NCBI RefSeq assembly: GCF_011682065.1
Contig: NZ_VUYU01000008.1
Location: 62,001 to 126,000, forward strand
Origin: Massilia rubra
Lineage (GTDB): Bacteria > Pseudomonadota > Gammaproteobacteria > Burkholderiales > Burkholderiaceae_D
DNA length: 64,000 nt
Direction of reading: 5' to 3'
In this document: in pieces, positions 19,863 through 29,699 of the stretch
Layout: each line of letters begins with the position of its first letter
Numbering within the stretch: position 1 is the first letter of the stretch
The notes under the pieces: generated by a model
What the model was told of the DNA's origin: nothing
What the model saw: only the letters and a program-made list of their open reading frames with translations
The model's database searches: none
Made by a program: the position numbers and the translations under genes

Positions 19863-19988
19863 AAAAATGACCAACCCGCCTGAGGGCGGGTTGGTCGGGA
19901 ATGTGGGTGGCCCCGGGGAGCCGGGCCACGATCGGACCTAGTGTCATCACCAGTAAGGGTGGCTGGGAGAGGACATTCCTAGGGCTGC
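19863..19988 (-). ncRNA. Candidate small RNA between hemA and the response regulator gene
   Basis: On the reverse strand a sigma-70-like promoter is visible: TTGAAT at 20022-20017, a 16-nt spacer and TATTAT at 20000-19995. A start near 19988 would give a transcript of about 125 nt. It ends in a strong terminator: a 12-bp stem around 19869-19896 with a 3-nt loop, then ATTTTTA. Near its 5' end GGAATGT can pair with ACATTCC just before the terminator, closing a large stem. No ORF of note is inside. The terminator could instead only serve the response regulator gene, whose stop is at 20044. I do not recognise a known RNA family. Confidence 0.45.
19869..19896 (-). terminator. Strong rho-independent terminator
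   Basis: GACCAACCCGCC and its exact complement with a TGA loop form the stem. On the reverse strand ATTTTTAG follows. It would end both the response regulator transcript and the candidate small RNA. The remaining 19.70-19.86 kb before it is the hemA upstream region, with no gene. Confidence 0.85.
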
Positions 19989-19994
19989 GACAAA

Positions 19995-20022
19995 ATAATA
20001 GCACCATGTGCCCAAAATTCAA
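19995..20022 (-). promoter_or_regulatory. Sigma-70-like promoter for the candidate small RNA
   Basis: TTGAAT (20022-20017) matches four of six bases of the -35 box and TATTAT (20000-19995) five of six of the -10 box, with a 16-nt spacer. It lies directly after the stop codon of the response regulator gene and points away from it. Confidence 0.45.
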
Positions 20023-20043
20023 GCAGATACGCCGCGCACCGGT

Positions 20044-20733
20044 TCACGCCCCCAGCTTCTCCAGCCGGTATCCATAGCTGTACACCGGCACCAGGCGGAA
20101 GCCATTTTCCGGGCGCAACTGCAACTTGTTTCTTACACGCGACACATGGGTATCCATGGTGCGTGACGGCACCGCCGTCTCGCGGATCCACACCGCTTCA
20201 TGAATATACGCGCGCGACAAGGGACGGCCGATATTCCGAAAAAACAACAGTGCCAGGTAGAATTCTTTGTGCGTGACTTCGATGACGTTGCCGTCCATCA
20301 GCAACCGGCCCGGCCGGGTTTCGAAAATATACGGTCCGAACTGGAGTTGTTCGGCCCCGTTCTGGGCCGGGTAGGCGCGCCGCAGCAGGGCTTGCACGCG
20401 CGCCACCAGTTCGCCCCGGCGCAGCGGCTTGACCATGTAATCGTCGGCGCCGGCGCCAATGCCGGCCACGATGTCATCTTCGGCCGAGCTGCTGGTAAGG
20501 AACATCATGGGGGTGGTGGAGGGCAGCTTTTCCTTGGCGCGGCGCAGTACTTCGGTGCCGTTCATGTCGGCCACCTGCCAGTCCAGGATCAGCATGTCGA
20601 CGCTGTCTTTACGTAGCTGTCCGAGCAAATCTTTACCACTGTCAAACGACTGACAGACGTGTCCGGCGGAGGTCAGCACCTGGCAAATCAGGTCTGCCTG
20701 GCTGCGATCATTGTCTAGGACGGCAATTCTCAT
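20044..20733 (-). CDS. OmpR-type DNA-binding response regulator (orphan)
   Basis: A 229-residue two-domain regulator. The receiver has the phospho-acceptor Asp51 in MLILDWQ, the Thr/Ser of FLTSS and Lys of MVKPLRRGE. The C-terminal winged helix begins near residue 130 with FGPYIFE and includes VTHKEFYLALLFFRN and TMDTHVSRVRNKLQL, ending in GYRL. No histidine kinase gene lies on either side, so the partner is elsewhere. It ends in PVYSYGYRLEKLGA. Targets cannot be inferred. Confidence 0.88.
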   Translation of the reverse strand: MRIAVLDNDRSQADLICQVLTSAGHVCQSFDSGKDLLGQLRKDSVDMLILDWQVADMNGTEVLRRAKEKLPSTTPMMFLTSSSAEDDIVAGIGAGADDYMVKPLRRGELVARVQALLRRAYPAQNGAEQLQFGPYIFETRPGRLLMDGNVIEVTHKEFYLALLFFRNIGRPLSRAYIHEAVWIRETAVPSRTMDTHVSRVRNKLQLRPENGFRLVPVYSYGYRLEKLGA

Positions 20734-20976
20734 GGTGGCGTGTGTCGAACGTAAAAACGTGTCGTAGGAGGAGTCCTACCTTGTGCTATTGAATAGTTAC
20801 TCTGAATATAACAGACTTTTACAAAGCAACACTAATTGGAACACATTAATTTACATCCGGCAACGAACTGATCTGCCGTGCCATCCCCTCGTTTGATTAC
20901 ACGGTACACTGGAAAAACGCCGATTTCAATCGACTTTTTGAGTCTTGAAGGAAATTTACATATCGAAAGGAGAACC

Positions 20977-21468
20977 ATGAACAAAGCCTTGACAGCGATT
21001 CCAGGCAATCCCGAAGCGATTTTGCAAGTGCGCGAAGCATGCCGGCGCATGGTGCGCAACCGCGCGGCCGTCTCGGCCGGCATATCGGCGTTGCCGGTTC
21101 CCGGGCTCGATGTGATGTCCGACCTGACCATGCTGACCGGACTGGTGAACGACGTCAACGCCGCCTTCGGCCTGTCCGCCGAACAAGTCGAGCACTTGCA
21201 GCCGACCTACAAGCGCATCGTCTTCGGGGCGGCGGCGGGGGTGGGCGGCATGATGGTGGGAAAATTAATCACGCGCCAGCTGGCGCTGCGGCTGCTCAAG
21301 CGCAGCGGCGGCAAGGCGTTTGTGAGGTCGGCCGCGCGCTTCGTGCCGCTGGCCGGGCAGGTGGCCTCGGCGGCGATCGGGTTTACCGTGTTCCGCAAGC
21401 TCGGCTACGACCATGTGGACGCCTGCGCCACGGTCGCGCGCGAATTGCTGGCGGCGCGCGCCGTTTAG
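20977..21468 (+). CDS. Conserved membrane-associated protein, DUF697/YcjF-like
   Basis: A 163-residue protein. ATG 20977 is preceded by an excellent AAAGGAG site; an in-frame start at 20878 would add 33 residues that overlap a likely promoter. The middle has SALPVPGLDVMSDLTMLTGLVNDVN, a phrase like that of DUF697 domains. A glycine-rich hydrophobic segment GAAAGVGGMMVGKLI and a second one, LAGQVASAAIGFTVF, follow. Function is unknown. It is single, between the response regulator (divergent) and minE (convergent). Confidence 0.65.
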   Translation: MNKALTAIPGNPEAILQVREACRRMVRNRAAVSAGISALPVPGLDVMSDLTMLTGLVNDVNAAFGLSAEQVEHLQPTYKRIVFGAAAGVGGMMVGKLITRQLALRLLKRSGGKAFVRSAARFVPLAGQVASAAIGFTVFRKLGYDHVDACATVARELLAARAV

Positions 21469-21502
21469 CAGCGTGCCGGGTGGCACGTTAGTGCCGGACC
21501 GA

Positions 21503-21754
21503 TCAGGTATCCGGCAACACCACGTTTACTTCAAGCACTTCCAGGTTGCCCTGGCGGTCCAGCGACAATTTGATGTCGTCCGGATTGACGCGGGTGTACT
21601 TCGAGATCACTTCAAGCAGTTCGCGGTGCAGCGCCGGCAGGAAATCCGGGCCGGTGCGGTGACCGCGTTCGCGCGCGATGATGATCTGCAGGCGCTCCTT
21701 GGCCGCGGTGGCGCTTTTCGGCTTGGAGGGAAACAGGAATGAAAGCAGGGCCAT
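21503..21754 (-). CDS. minE: Cell division topological specificity factor MinE
   Basis: An 83-residue protein that stimulates MinD ATPase at the membrane and sets the pole-to-pole oscillation. The N-terminal MALLSFLFPSKPKSATAAKERLQIIIARER is the membrane-targeting and MinD-binding part; the rest is the dimerisation domain ending in LEVNVVLPDT. It follows minD with a one-base gap, last in minC-minD-minE. Confidence 0.95.
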   Translation of the reverse strand: MALLSFLFPSKPKSATAAKERLQIIIARERGHRTGPDFLPALHRELLEVISKYTRVNPDDIKLSLDRQGNLEVLEVNVVLPDT

Positions 21755-21755
21755 A

Positions 21756-22571
21756 TCACTTTACTCCGAAGATGCGCTGGAATATGCCTGGTTTTTCATA
21801 GCTGGTAAAGCGCAGCGGTACATCGTCGCCGAGGAAGCGCGAGACCACGTCCTCGTAGGCCTCGGCCACGTCGGTGCCCTTGAAATGAATCGCCGGATTG
21901 CCCTGGTTCGATGCGTGCAGCACCGATTCGGACTCGGGAATGATGCCGACCAGGGGAATGCGCAGGATTTCCTGCACGTCCTGGTAGGACAGCATTTCAT
22001 CGTTCTCGACCCGCTTGGGCGAGTAGCGCGTGATGAGCAGGTGTTCCTTGACCGGCTCGGCGCCGGTCTGGGCGCGGCGCGACTTGGCCTGGATGATGCC
22101 GAGGATGCGGTCCGAATCGCGCACCGACGACACTTCCGGATTGGTCACGATGATCGCTTCGTCGGCGAAGGTGAGCGCCATCAGCGCGCCATGCTCGATG
22201 CCGGCGGGCGAATCGCAGATGATGTATTCGAAGCCCATGTTGATCAGGTCGTGCAGCACGCGTTCGACGCCTTCTTCCGACAAGGCATCCTTGTCGCGCG
22301 TCTGCGAGGCTGGCAGGATGAACAGGTTGTCGCAATGCTTGTCCTTGATCAGCGCCTGGTTGAGCGAGGCTTCGCCATTGATGACGTTGATCAGGTCGTA
22401 GACGACCCGCCGTTCGCAACCCATGATCAGGTCGAGATTGCGCAGGCCGACGTCGAAGTCGAGCACGGCGGTCTTGTGGCCACGCATGGCCAGGCCGGTA
22501 GAAAAGCTGGCGCTGGAGGTCGTCTTGCCGACGCCACCCTTGCCGGAAGTCACAACAATAATTCTTGCCAC
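21756..22571 (-). CDS. minD: Septum site-determining ATPase MinD
   Basis: A 271-residue deviant Walker A ATPase. The P-loop is SGKGGVGKTTSSA near residue 10. Other landmarks are VLDFDVGLRNLDLIMGCERRVVYDLI, the switch region DSPAGIEHGAL, and the C-terminal amphipathic membrane-targeting helix near the end (GIFQRIFGVK). It recruits MinC to the membrane to block FtsZ rings at the poles. It lies between minC and minE. Confidence 0.97.
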   Translation of the reverse strand: MARIIVVTSGKGGVGKTTSSASFSTGLAMRGHKTAVLDFDVGLRNLDLIMGCERRVVYDLINVINGEASLNQALIKDKHCDNLFILPASQTRDKDALSEEGVERVLHDLINMGFEYIICDSPAGIEHGALMALTFADEAIIVTNPEVSSVRDSDRILGIIQAKSRRAQTGAEPVKEHLLITRYSPKRVENDEMLSYQDVQEILRIPLVGIIPESESVLHASNQGNPAIHFKGTDVAEAYEDVVSRFLGDDVPLRFTSYEKPGIFQRIFGVK

Positions 22572-22598
22572 AGGGGGTCCTTTTTTCGTATCTGGTAT

Positions 22599-23348
22599 TT
22601 AAACGCGGGAGGCCGGACTGATCGACAGTATATCGATGCGGTCGCCGATCAAGCGGATTTGCGTCGGCTGGCGCGCCAGCTGCGGCGCGAAGCCATCTTC
22701 GAACGTGCGGTAGACGCCGGCGATCGAGACCAGCTCGGGCTGCATCGCCATGGCGAAGATGCGCGCGTCGGCATTGCCCGAGGCGCCGGCCAGGGCGCGT
22801 CCGAACAGCGACGCGTAAATATGGATGCTGCCGTCGGCGATGATTTCGGCGCCGTTGTTGACCACCGCCGTGACGATCAGGTCGCCGCCGCGCGCATATA
22901 CGCGCTGGCCGGCGCGCACCGGGGTGTCGATGATCATGGTGCCGGGCGCGACGATGGCTGTGGCCGGGGCGGGCGCCGGGATGGTCGCTGCCGGCGCTGC
23001 CGCTTCGCTGCGCGCCTTGTCGCCGCTGGCGCCGTCGTCGAGCGAGAGGCCGCGCGCGCGGATCGCCTCGTGCATGGACGCCGGGGCGCCGCGCACGGCC
23101 ACCGCGTTCAGGTGGTATTTTTTGAGCAAGGTGACCATCTTGTCCCAGTCGATGCGCGGCGCGTTCTCGGCCAGGGCGCTGATATCGATCACGGCGAATT
23201 CGTCTTCGAAGAAATCGGCCGAGCCGCCCGTCATCTGCTTGAGCGCCGCATCGATCGCCAGCGGGTCGGCCGAGTACAGAATCGTGGAGATCGCCACCAC
23301 GGTGGAGATCTTGATTTCGATAGGCAGTTGGGACGGGCTTTTGAGCAT
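22599..23348 (-). CDS. minC: Septum formation inhibitor MinC
   Basis: A 249-residue inhibitor of FtsZ assembly. The N-terminal domain (IEIKISTVVAISTILYS...FFEDEFAVIDISAL) binds FtsZ. An Ala/Pro-rich linker of about 25 residues follows. The C-terminal beta-helix (VRAGQRVYARGGDLIVTAVVNNGAEIIADGSIHIY) binds MinD and dimerises. Start ATG 23348 gives MLKSPSQLP; 23384 is a longer in-frame option. It heads the min operon, 27 nt before minD. Confidence 0.93.
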   Translation of the reverse strand: MLKSPSQLPIEIKISTVVAISTILYSADPLAIDAALKQMTGGSADFFEDEFAVIDISALAENAPRIDWDKMVTLLKKYHLNAVAVRGAPASMHEAIRARGLSLDDGASGDKARSEAAAPAATIPAPAPATAIVAPGTMIIDTPVRAGQRVYARGGDLIVTAVVNNGAEIIADGSIHIYASLFGRALAGASGNADARIFAMAMQPELVSIAGVYRTFEDGFAPQLARQPTQIRLIGDRIDILSISPASRV

Positions 23349-23585
23349 AGACGAGTCGTGAGGGATGGGCGGATCACCGCCCAAAGTGGCGCAGGCTCGT
23401 GCATTCTACTGTGAAAATTGCGGTTAGGGGAGGGTTGTCCCGCATGTTCCGCGAGGCAACTTCAAACCGGTTTTGAGGCATGCGTCATTCATGCCGGGCG
23501 AATAATTGGTGTAGTCTCGATGGCCCTTAATCCCCCGCTCGGGGAGGATGTGGTACAAGCGTGCGGTACACTGAAAGGAACCATC

Positions 23586-24464
23586 GTGAATAAGCCGGTC
23601 GACAAAACAGCGCTGAAATTGCTATCGAAATATAGCAGCCTGTCGCAGGCGATTGCCCGTTCTGAACATCCACTGGAGGCATACGAACAGCGTTGGATCG
23701 ACGCGCGCGGGGTCACCAGCGACGAGCAATTCGCTTACCTGAAACAGCAGGGCCTGGCCTTCGATCCGGTCGACATCGAGCATGATGAAGCGGTTCATCG
23801 CTGTGTCGAGTACGCGAAGCAATGCCAGAAGTCGCACGTGACCGATCTTTTCCTGTCGAGCTTCTCGAGCGGGCGCCTTGATTACCGCAGCGGCCTCGCG
23901 CCCTTTGCCATGATGCAGAGCATGCCCGATCACGGCTTCACGCAATCGTCCGCGCCGCGCTTTTGCGCCGTTTGTTCCGGCTACGATATCTATAGTGGGA
24001 TGGACGCCACCGACTTGAATGTGGATCGCCACAGCGCCGGATCGATCGGCCTGCTGAAAACGCCGGAGGTGATCCAGTTTTACCTCGCTCAACATGTACA
24101 ACTCGCCCGCCAGGCGCCCACGGCGGAGGATTTCCGCATTTTCAACGCGATTCTCGATACCTTGCGCTCGCTCGAGGCGCAGACCAAACCGACGGAAGTG
24201 CACCGATCCCTGAAAAAAATCGACGGTTTCAAGGCGAGCGTCCACCAGTGCAGGGTCTTGCTGGAAGCGCTGGGTATCGCCGGCATTCTGGAGACCGAGA
24301 AACACAAAGGCTACCTGACGCACTACACCAATCCCGGGCTTGCGCCATCGAAATCGCACAAATCCGATTGGGCCTACCCGGTCGATTTCTGGACCGGCGC
24401 CGATGGGGTTAACAAGGAAGCGCTCGCCTTCTGGTTTGGCGCCTATCCCGAGATCCGGCTTTGA
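23586..24464 (+). CDS. Conserved hypothetical protein
   Basis: A 292-residue protein I do not recognise. The start is GTG 23586, seven bases after AAAGGA; the open frame reaches back to 23418 but has no ribosome site there. It is soluble, with no signal or membrane segment. A CxxC pair in FCAVCSGYDIYSG could bind a metal. HYTNPGLAPSKSHKSDWAYPVDFW near the C-terminus looks conserved in style. It is convergent with metE and divergent from minC. Confidence 0.6.
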   Translation: MNKPVDKTALKLLSKYSSLSQAIARSEHPLEAYEQRWIDARGVTSDEQFAYLKQQGLAFDPVDIEHDEAVHRCVEYAKQCQKSHVTDLFLSSFSSGRLDYRSGLAPFAMMQSMPDHGFTQSSAPRFCAVCSGYDIYSGMDATDLNVDRHSAGSIGLLKTPEVIQFYLAQHVQLARQAPTAEDFRIFNAILDTLRSLEAQTKPTEVHRSLKKIDGFKASVHQCRVLLEALGIAGILETEKHKGYLTHYTNPGLAPSKSHKSDWAYPVDFWTGADGVNKEALAFWFGAYPEIRL

Positions 24465-24490
24465 TGCGACGCCTTACCGCAAGCGCCGCC

Positions 24491-26791
24491 TCAGGCCCGC
24501 ATGCGCCGCGCCGCCGCCACCATGTTGACCAGCGCCGCCTCGGTCTCGGCCCAGCCGCGCGTCTTCAGCCCGCAATCCGGATTGACCCACAAATTAGCCG
24601 CCGGAATCACCTGCGCCGCCTTGCGCAACAGGCGCTCGATGGCGTCCGTGCCCGGCACCGCCGGCGAATGAATGTCGTACACCCCCGGCCCGATCTCGTT
24701 CGGATAGCGGAACTTGCCAAAGCCATCTAATAGCGCCATGTCCGAGCGGCTCGTTTCGATGGTGATCACGTCGGCATCGAGCGCGGCGATCTGCGGCAGG
24801 ATGTCGTTGAACTCGGCGTAGCACATATGCGTGTGAATCTGGGTGTCGTCGCGCGCCGCGCCGGCCGTGATGCGAAACGCGCGCGTGGCCCACGCCAGGT
24901 AATCGTCCCAGCGCGCGCGCCGCAGCGGCAAGCCTTCGCGCAGGGCCGGTTCGTCGATCTGGATGATGCCGATGGCCCCCGCCTGCAAGTCCGCCACTTC
25001 GTCGCGCATCGCCAGCGCGATCTGCAAGGCGGTCAGCGCGCGCGGCTGGTCGTCGCGCACGAACGACCATTGGAGGATGGTCACCGGCCCGGTCAGCATG
25101 CCCTTGACCGGGCGCGCCGACAGGCTTTGCGCATGCACGGCCCAGTCGACCGTCATCGCGCGCGGGCGCGCCACGTCGCCATACAGCACCGGCGGCTTAA
25201 CGCAGCGCGAGCCGTACGATTGCACCCAGCCGTGCTGCGTAAACACGAAGCCGTCGAGCTGTTCGCCGAAATACTCGACCATGTCGTTGCGCTCGGCTTC
25301 GCCATGCACCAGCACGTCGAGCCCGATGGCTTCCTGGCGCGCCACCGCGTGCGCGATTTCGGCCCGCATCGCGTTTTGATACTGGGCCAGCGGCAGGGCG
25401 CCCCGACGGAAGGCGGCGCGCGCGGCGCGGATCGCCGCCGTCTGCGGAAACGAGCCGATGGTGGTGGTGGGAAACGCCGGCAGCCGCAAGCGCGCGCGCT
25501 GCACCACCTGGCGCGCGGCAAACGGGGCGCCGCGCCGGTCTGCGTCGCCCGGCAAGGCTTGCACCCGGGCCGCGACGGCGTCGCTGTGGACGCGGGTGCT
25601 GCGGGCGCGGCTGGCAATCGCGGCGCGTGCCTCCACCAACTGCGGCGCAGCGGCTCCGCGCAACGCGGCTTTCAGGGTTGCCAGCTCAGAGAGCTTTTCG
25701 GTGGCAAACGCCAGCCATGAACGCACCTCGGGGTCGAGCGCGCTTTCGTTGGCCAGGCTCAGGGGCACGTGCAGCAGCGAACACGAGGGCGCCAGCCAGA
25801 GCTCGCCGCGCTTGTCCAGCAGCGGCTTGAGCACGGCGATGGCCGCGTCGAGGTCGGTGCGCCAGATGTTGCGCCCGTCGACGATGCCGACCGACAGCAC
25901 CTTGGGCAGGGCCAGCCAGTCGCACACACTGGTGAGCTCATGCGCCGCGCGCACGCCGTCCACATGCAGGCCGGCCACCGGCAGGCGGCAGGCCAGGCCG
26001 AGGTTTTCTTCCAGCGGCGAAAAATAGGTCGCCAGCATGATGCGCGCGCCGGACTGCGCCAGCAGCCAGTAGGCGATCTCGAAGGCGTTTCGCCATTCCT
26101 GCGGCAAGTCCAGCCCGAGGATCGGTTCGTCCACCTGCACCCATTCCACCCCCTGGGCTTTCAGGCGCATCAACAGGGTCGTGTAGACCGGCAGCAGTTT
26201 TTCGAGCAGGCTCAGGCGATCAAAACCGTCTTCGCGCGCCGTGCCCAGCCACAGGAAGGTGAGCGGGCCGATCAGGGTGGCCTTGACCCGGTGCCCGAGC
26301 GCTTGCGCCTCGGCCACTTCGGCCAGCAGGCGTTCGCCGGCCAGCGTAAAGGCTGTCTCCGGGCCGAATTCCGGGACCAGGTAATGATAGTTGGTGTCGA
26401 ACCACTTGGTCATGTCGAGCGCGTGGCCGCTATGTTGTCCAGCATGCGGATGGGCGCAGCAATCGGTGTGCCCGCCGCGCTCGCCGCGCGCCATGGCGAA
26501 ATAGCGCGTCAGCGGCGTGGCCGCCTCATCAAAACCGAAGCGCGCCGGTTCGCAGCCGAACAGCTGGATGTGGCTGGCAACCTGGTCGTAGAAGGCGAAG
26601 TCGCCCACCGTTACCAGTTCCAGCCCGGCGTCGGCCTGCAAGGCCCAGTGGCGCGCGCGCAGGGCGGCGCCGGCCGCTTCCAGCGCGGCTTCGTCGAGCT
26701 CGCCGCGCCAGAAGGCTTCGAGGGCGGTTTTCAGTTCGCGCCGCGCGCCGATGCGGGGAAAGCCAAGTACGTGGGTGTGCAGCGTTTTCAT
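24491..26791 (-). CDS. metE: Cobalamin-independent methionine synthase
   Basis: A 766-residue enzyme that transfers the methyl group of methyl-tetrahydropteroyl-triglutamate to homocysteine. The N-terminal half begins [17 protein letters not shown]. The catalytic C-terminal half has the zinc ligands: His and Cys in [12 protein letters not shown], a Glu in [11 protein letters not shown], and Cys in [21 protein letters not shown] marks the start of the second barrel. It is divergent from metR with a MetR box between them; MetR with homocysteine normally activates metE. Confidence 0.97.
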   Translation of the reverse strand: MKTLHTHVLGFPRIGARRELKTALEAFWRGELDEAALEAAGAALRARHWALQADAGLELVTVGDFAFYDQVASHIQLFGCEPARFGFDEAATPLTRYFAMARGERGGHTDCCAHPHAGQHSGHALDMTKWFDTNYHYLVPEFGPETAFTLAGERLLAEVAEAQALGHRVKATLIGPLTFLWLGTAREDGFDRLSLLEKLLPVYTTLLMRLKAQGVEWVQVDEPILGLDLPQEWRNAFEIAYWLLAQSGARIMLATYFSPLEENLGLACRLPVAGLHVDGVRAAHELTSVCDWLALPKVLSVGIVDGRNIWRTDLDAAIAVLKPLLDKRGELWLAPSCSLLHVPLSLANESALDPEVRSWLAFATEKLSELATLKAALRGAAAPQLVEARAAIASRARSTRVHSDAVAARVQALPGDADRRGAPFAARQVVQRARLRLPAFPTTTIGSFPQTAAIRAARAAFRRGALPLAQYQNAMRAEIAHAVARQEAIGLDVLVHGEAERNDMVEYFGEQLDGFVFTQHGWVQSYGSRCVKPPVLYGDVARPRAMTVDWAVHAQSLSARPVKGMLTGPVTILQWSFVRDDQPRALTALQIALAMRDEVADLQAGAIGIIQIDEPALREGLPLRRARWDDYLAWATRAFRITAGAARDDTQIHTHMCYAEFNDILPQIAALDADVITIETSRSDMALLDGFGKFRYPNEIGPGVYDIHSPAVPGTDAIERLLRKAAQVIPAANLWVNPDCGLKTRGWAETEAALVNMVAAARRMRA

Positions 26792-26875
26792 GATGTCATC
26801 GAGATTTCATTGTTGGTGTGTAAAGTTTGCGGCAAAGTGTCATATAATCAAAACGAAACCTTTTGCAGTTCCGCA

Positions 26876-26888
26876 TGAAAAATTTTCA
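26876..26888. promoter_or_regulatory. MetR binding site
   Basis: TGAAAAATTTTCA is a perfect match to the MetR consensus TGAA-N5-TTCA. It lies 85 nt upstream of metE and 12 nt before the metR start codon, so it could serve both metE activation and metR autorepression. A TATAAT at 26843-26848 in the same gap is a possible -10 box for metR. Confidence 0.75.
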
Positions 26889-26900
26889 TTGATCGAGACC

Positions 26901-27809
26901 ATGCTAGAACTTCGACATCTGCGCACGCTGACCGCCTTGCGCTCCTCCGGCAGCCTGGTGCGCGCCGCCCAACTGCTGAACCTGACGCAATCGGCCCTGT
27001 CGCACCAGGTCAAGCTGATGGAAGAGCGCTATGGCGCACCCCTGTTCGAGCGCAAGTCGCTGCCGATCGCGTTTACCGCCACCGGCATGCGCCTGTTGCA
27101 GCTGGCCGACCAGGTGCTGCCCGAGGTCGAGCAGGCCGAACGCGACGTAGCGCGCCTGTCGCAGGGCGACCGCGGCCAGTTGCGCGTGGCGCTCGAATGC
27201 CACACCTGCTTCGACTGGCTGATGCCGGTGATGGACGCCTTCCGCCAGCGCTGGCCCGACGTCGAGATCGACCTGGTGTCGGGCTTTCACAGCGAGCCGA
27301 TCGACCTGCTGCGCAGCGGCCAGGCCGACCTGGTGATCGGCTCGGCCGGCGGGCCGGAGTACACCGTGTTCCCCCTGTTCCGCTACGAAATCCTGGTGGT
27401 GCTGGCCCAGAAGCACCGCCTGGCCACCCAGCGCCGCCTGGAAGCGCCCGACTTCGAGGGCGAAACCCTGATCACCTACCCGGTGCCGGAAGAGCGGATC
27501 GACCTGATCCGCGAGGTCTTGCGCCCCGCCAAGGTGAGCTTCGAGCGCCGCACGGCCGAGCTGACCGTGGCCATCCTCCAGCTTGTCGCCAGCCGGCGCG
27601 GCTTGGCCGCGCTGCCCAACTGGGCCATCAAGAATTACGTCGATTACGATTACGTGCTGTCGCGCCCGGTGGGCGAGTTCGGCCTGTGGAGCGACCTGTT
27701 CGTATCGGTGCCGCCGGCGCTGGCGGCCAAGGCCTACGTGAGCGACTTCGTCGGGGTAATCCGCGAACAATGCGCGCGCACCCTGGACGGCATCACCCTG
27801 CTTAGCTGA
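26901..27809 (+). CDS. metR: LysR-type regulator of methionine synthesis, MetR
   Basis: A 302-residue LysR-family activator. The N-terminal winged helix reads LELRHLRTLTALRSSGSLVRAAQLLNLTQSALSHQVKLME, characteristic of MetR. The rest is the two-lobe effector domain, expected to bind homocysteine. ATG 26901 starts the family-typical MLELRHL; the frame is open further upstream but without family similarity. It is divergent from metE. Confidence 0.95.
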   Translation: MLELRHLRTLTALRSSGSLVRAAQLLNLTQSALSHQVKLMEERYGAPLFERKSLPIAFTATGMRLLQLADQVLPEVEQAERDVARLSQGDRGQLRVALECHTCFDWLMPVMDAFRQRWPDVEIDLVSGFHSEPIDLLRSGQADLVIGSAGGPEYTVFPLFRYEILVVLAQKHRLATQRRLEAPDFEGETLITYPVPEERIDLIREVLRPAKVSFERRTAELTVAILQLVASRRGLAALPNWAIKNYVDYDYVLSRPVGEFGLWSDLFVSVPPALAAKAYVSDFVGVIREQCARTLDGITLLS

Positions 27810-27974
27810 TATTCAAGCGGGGTAATTTGCGGCCGCACGGCAATCCCCGATTGTTTTTAGTAAATAAGCTGATAAGATTGATTTTGCTCAAACTCGAACG
27901 GAACCTGGAAACTAAGATGGAGGACTTTGTCACGCTGTGAGCTGTCAAAGCCTGTCCATCCGAAAAGGGAAACC

Positions 27975-28304
27975 ATGTTTTCAAGTTCCGACCCATTTTT
28001 CCGCTCCATGCGGGAACTGTTCGACACCCAAGCGGGCATGTATCAACGCAGCGTCCACGCAGCCATGGATGCGGGTGTGTCCGCGACGCAAGTCAATGTC
28101 GATTCGATAAGAACCCTGCTTGCCACCGCCACCGTCGCCATCCGGCAGTGGCAATGCGCGGGCGGCGCCAGCAACTGGCTGACCCCGGTTCCGCGCGATG
28201 CATGGCAGTTTGCAATTTTCGGTCGGCCCCAGCTGGCCGCGCCGCCCGCCGGCGCAGCCTCTGGAACGGCGGCCGGCACCGCGCTCGCCGAAGGGCAAGC
28301 CTAG
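27975..28304 (+). CDS. Small phasin-like protein upstream of phaA
   Basis: A 109-residue protein starting at ATG 27975 behind AAGGGAAA. The first 75 residues are helical with phasin-like spacing ([52 protein letters not shown]); the rest is Ala/Pro-rich. Phasins coat polyhydroxybutyrate granules. The proposal rests on weak resemblance plus position 65 nt before phaA. It could be an unrelated small protein. Confidence 0.5.
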   Translation: MFSSSDPFFRSMRELFDTQAGMYQRSVHAAMDAGVSATQVNVDSIRTLLATATVAIRQWQCAGGASNWLTPVPRDAWQFAIFGRPQLAAPPAGAASGTAAGTALAEGQA

Positions 28305-28369
28305 TGCCGGGCCGCTCACTTGAAACCCCACTGGCCACAGCGCCAGAACACAGCACATCGGAGATTCAC

Positions 28370-29548
28370 ATGGAAGACGTCGTAATCGTGGCCGCTGGCC
28401 GTACCGCAGTCGGTAAATTTGGCGGCGCACTCGCGAAAATCCCCGCCGCCGAACTGGGCGCCCACGTCATCAAGCACCTGCTGGCCAAGATCGACCTCGA
28501 TCCGGCCAAAGTGAACGAGGTCATCCTCGGTCAGGTGCTCACCGCCGGCGCCGGCCAGGGCCCTGCGCGCCAGGCCGCCCTCAAGGCCGGCTTGCCCGAC
28601 ATGGTGCCGGCGTTCACCGTCGGTAAAGTCTGCGGCAGCGGCCTGAAGGCCACCCACCTGGCGGCCCAGGCCATCAAGTGCGGCGACGCCGACATCATCA
28701 TCGCCGGCGGCCAGGAAAACATGAGCGCCTCGCCGCACGTGCTGCCCGGCTCGCGCGACGGTTTCCGCATGGGCGACACCAAGCTGGTCGACACCATGAT
28801 CGTCGACGGCCTGTGGGACGCCTTCAACCAGTACCACATGGGCGTCACGGCCGAAAACGTCGCCAAGAAGTATGAAGTCTCGCGCGCCGAGCAGGACGAA
28901 TTCGCGCTGCAATCGCAGCTCAAGGCCGAGGCCGCGCAAAAGGCTGGCAAGTTCAAGGATGAAATCATTCCCTTCGAAATCGTGTCCAAGAAGGGCACCA
29001 TCGTGTTCGACACCGACGAGTATCCGAAGCACGGCACCACGCTCGAATCGCTGGCCAGCCTGCGCCCCGCTTTCGACAAAGCTGGTACGGTTACGGCCGG
29101 CAATGCGTCGGGCCTGAACGATGGCGCCGCCGCCGTGATCATGATGTCCGCGTCCAAGGCCAAGGAACTGGGCCTCAAGCCGCTGGCGCGCATCAAGGCC
29201 TATTCCTCGGCCGGGCTGGACCCGTCCATCATGGGCATGGGCCCGGTCTCGGCGACCAAGCTGTGCCTGCAAAAAGCCGGCTGGACCCACGAAGACGTGG
29301 ACCTGATGGAAATTAACGAAGCCTTCGCCGCACAGGCGGTTGCCGTCAACAAAGAAATGGGCTGGGATACCAGCAAGATCAACGTCAACGGCGGTGCAAT
29401 TGCACTGGGGCACCCGATTGGTGCATCGGGCTGCCGCGTGCTGGTGACCTTGCTGCACGAAATGATCCGCCGCGACGCCAAGCGCGGGCTGGCCAGCCTG
29501 TGCATCGGCGGCGGCATGGGAGTTGCTTTGGCAGTAGAACGCGACTGA
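28370..29548 (+). CDS. phaA: Acetyl-CoA C-acetyltransferase (beta-ketothiolase)
   Basis: A 392-residue thiolase joining two acetyl-CoA into acetoacetyl-CoA. The nucleophilic Cys is in [11 protein letters not shown] (about residue 88), the His in [16 protein letters not shown] and the second Cys in [13 protein letters not shown] 28370 follows GGAGA; the frame is open upstream but only with non-thiolase sequence. It is followed at 151 nt by a PhaB-type reductase, so its main role is probably polyhydroxybutyrate synthesis. A polymer synthase gene is not in the window. Confidence 0.95.
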   Translation: MEDVVIVAAGRTAVGKFGGALAKIPAAELGAHVIKHLLAKIDLDPAKVNEVILGQVLTAGAGQGPARQAALKAGLPDMVPAFTVGKVCGSGLKATHLAAQAIKCGDADIIIAGGQENMSASPHVLPGSRDGFRMGDTKLVDTMIVDGLWDAFNQYHMGVTAENVAKKYEVSRAEQDEFALQSQLKAEAAQKAGKFKDEIIPFEIVSKKGTIVFDTDEYPKHGTTLESLASLRPAFDKAGTVTAGNASGLNDGAAAVIMMSASKAKELGLKPLARIKAYSSAGLDPSIMGMGPVSATKLCLQKAGWTHEDVDLMEINEAFAAQAVAVNKEMGWDTSKINVNGGAIALGHPIGASGCRVLVTLLHEMIRRDAKRGLASLCIGGGMGVALAVERD

Positions 29549-29699
29549 ACCTCGTTGCGCGCAAGCGCAATGGCGTGACACGGAGCGACAATGAGCGCAG
29601 CGGGGCACGACCCGGCGGCGCTCGAGCGGAGCAAGGGCGGTTCCAATCCCGCCCCCGCGATTTGGTTGGAGTTGGTGTACAAAAACAGGAGAAGACAAC

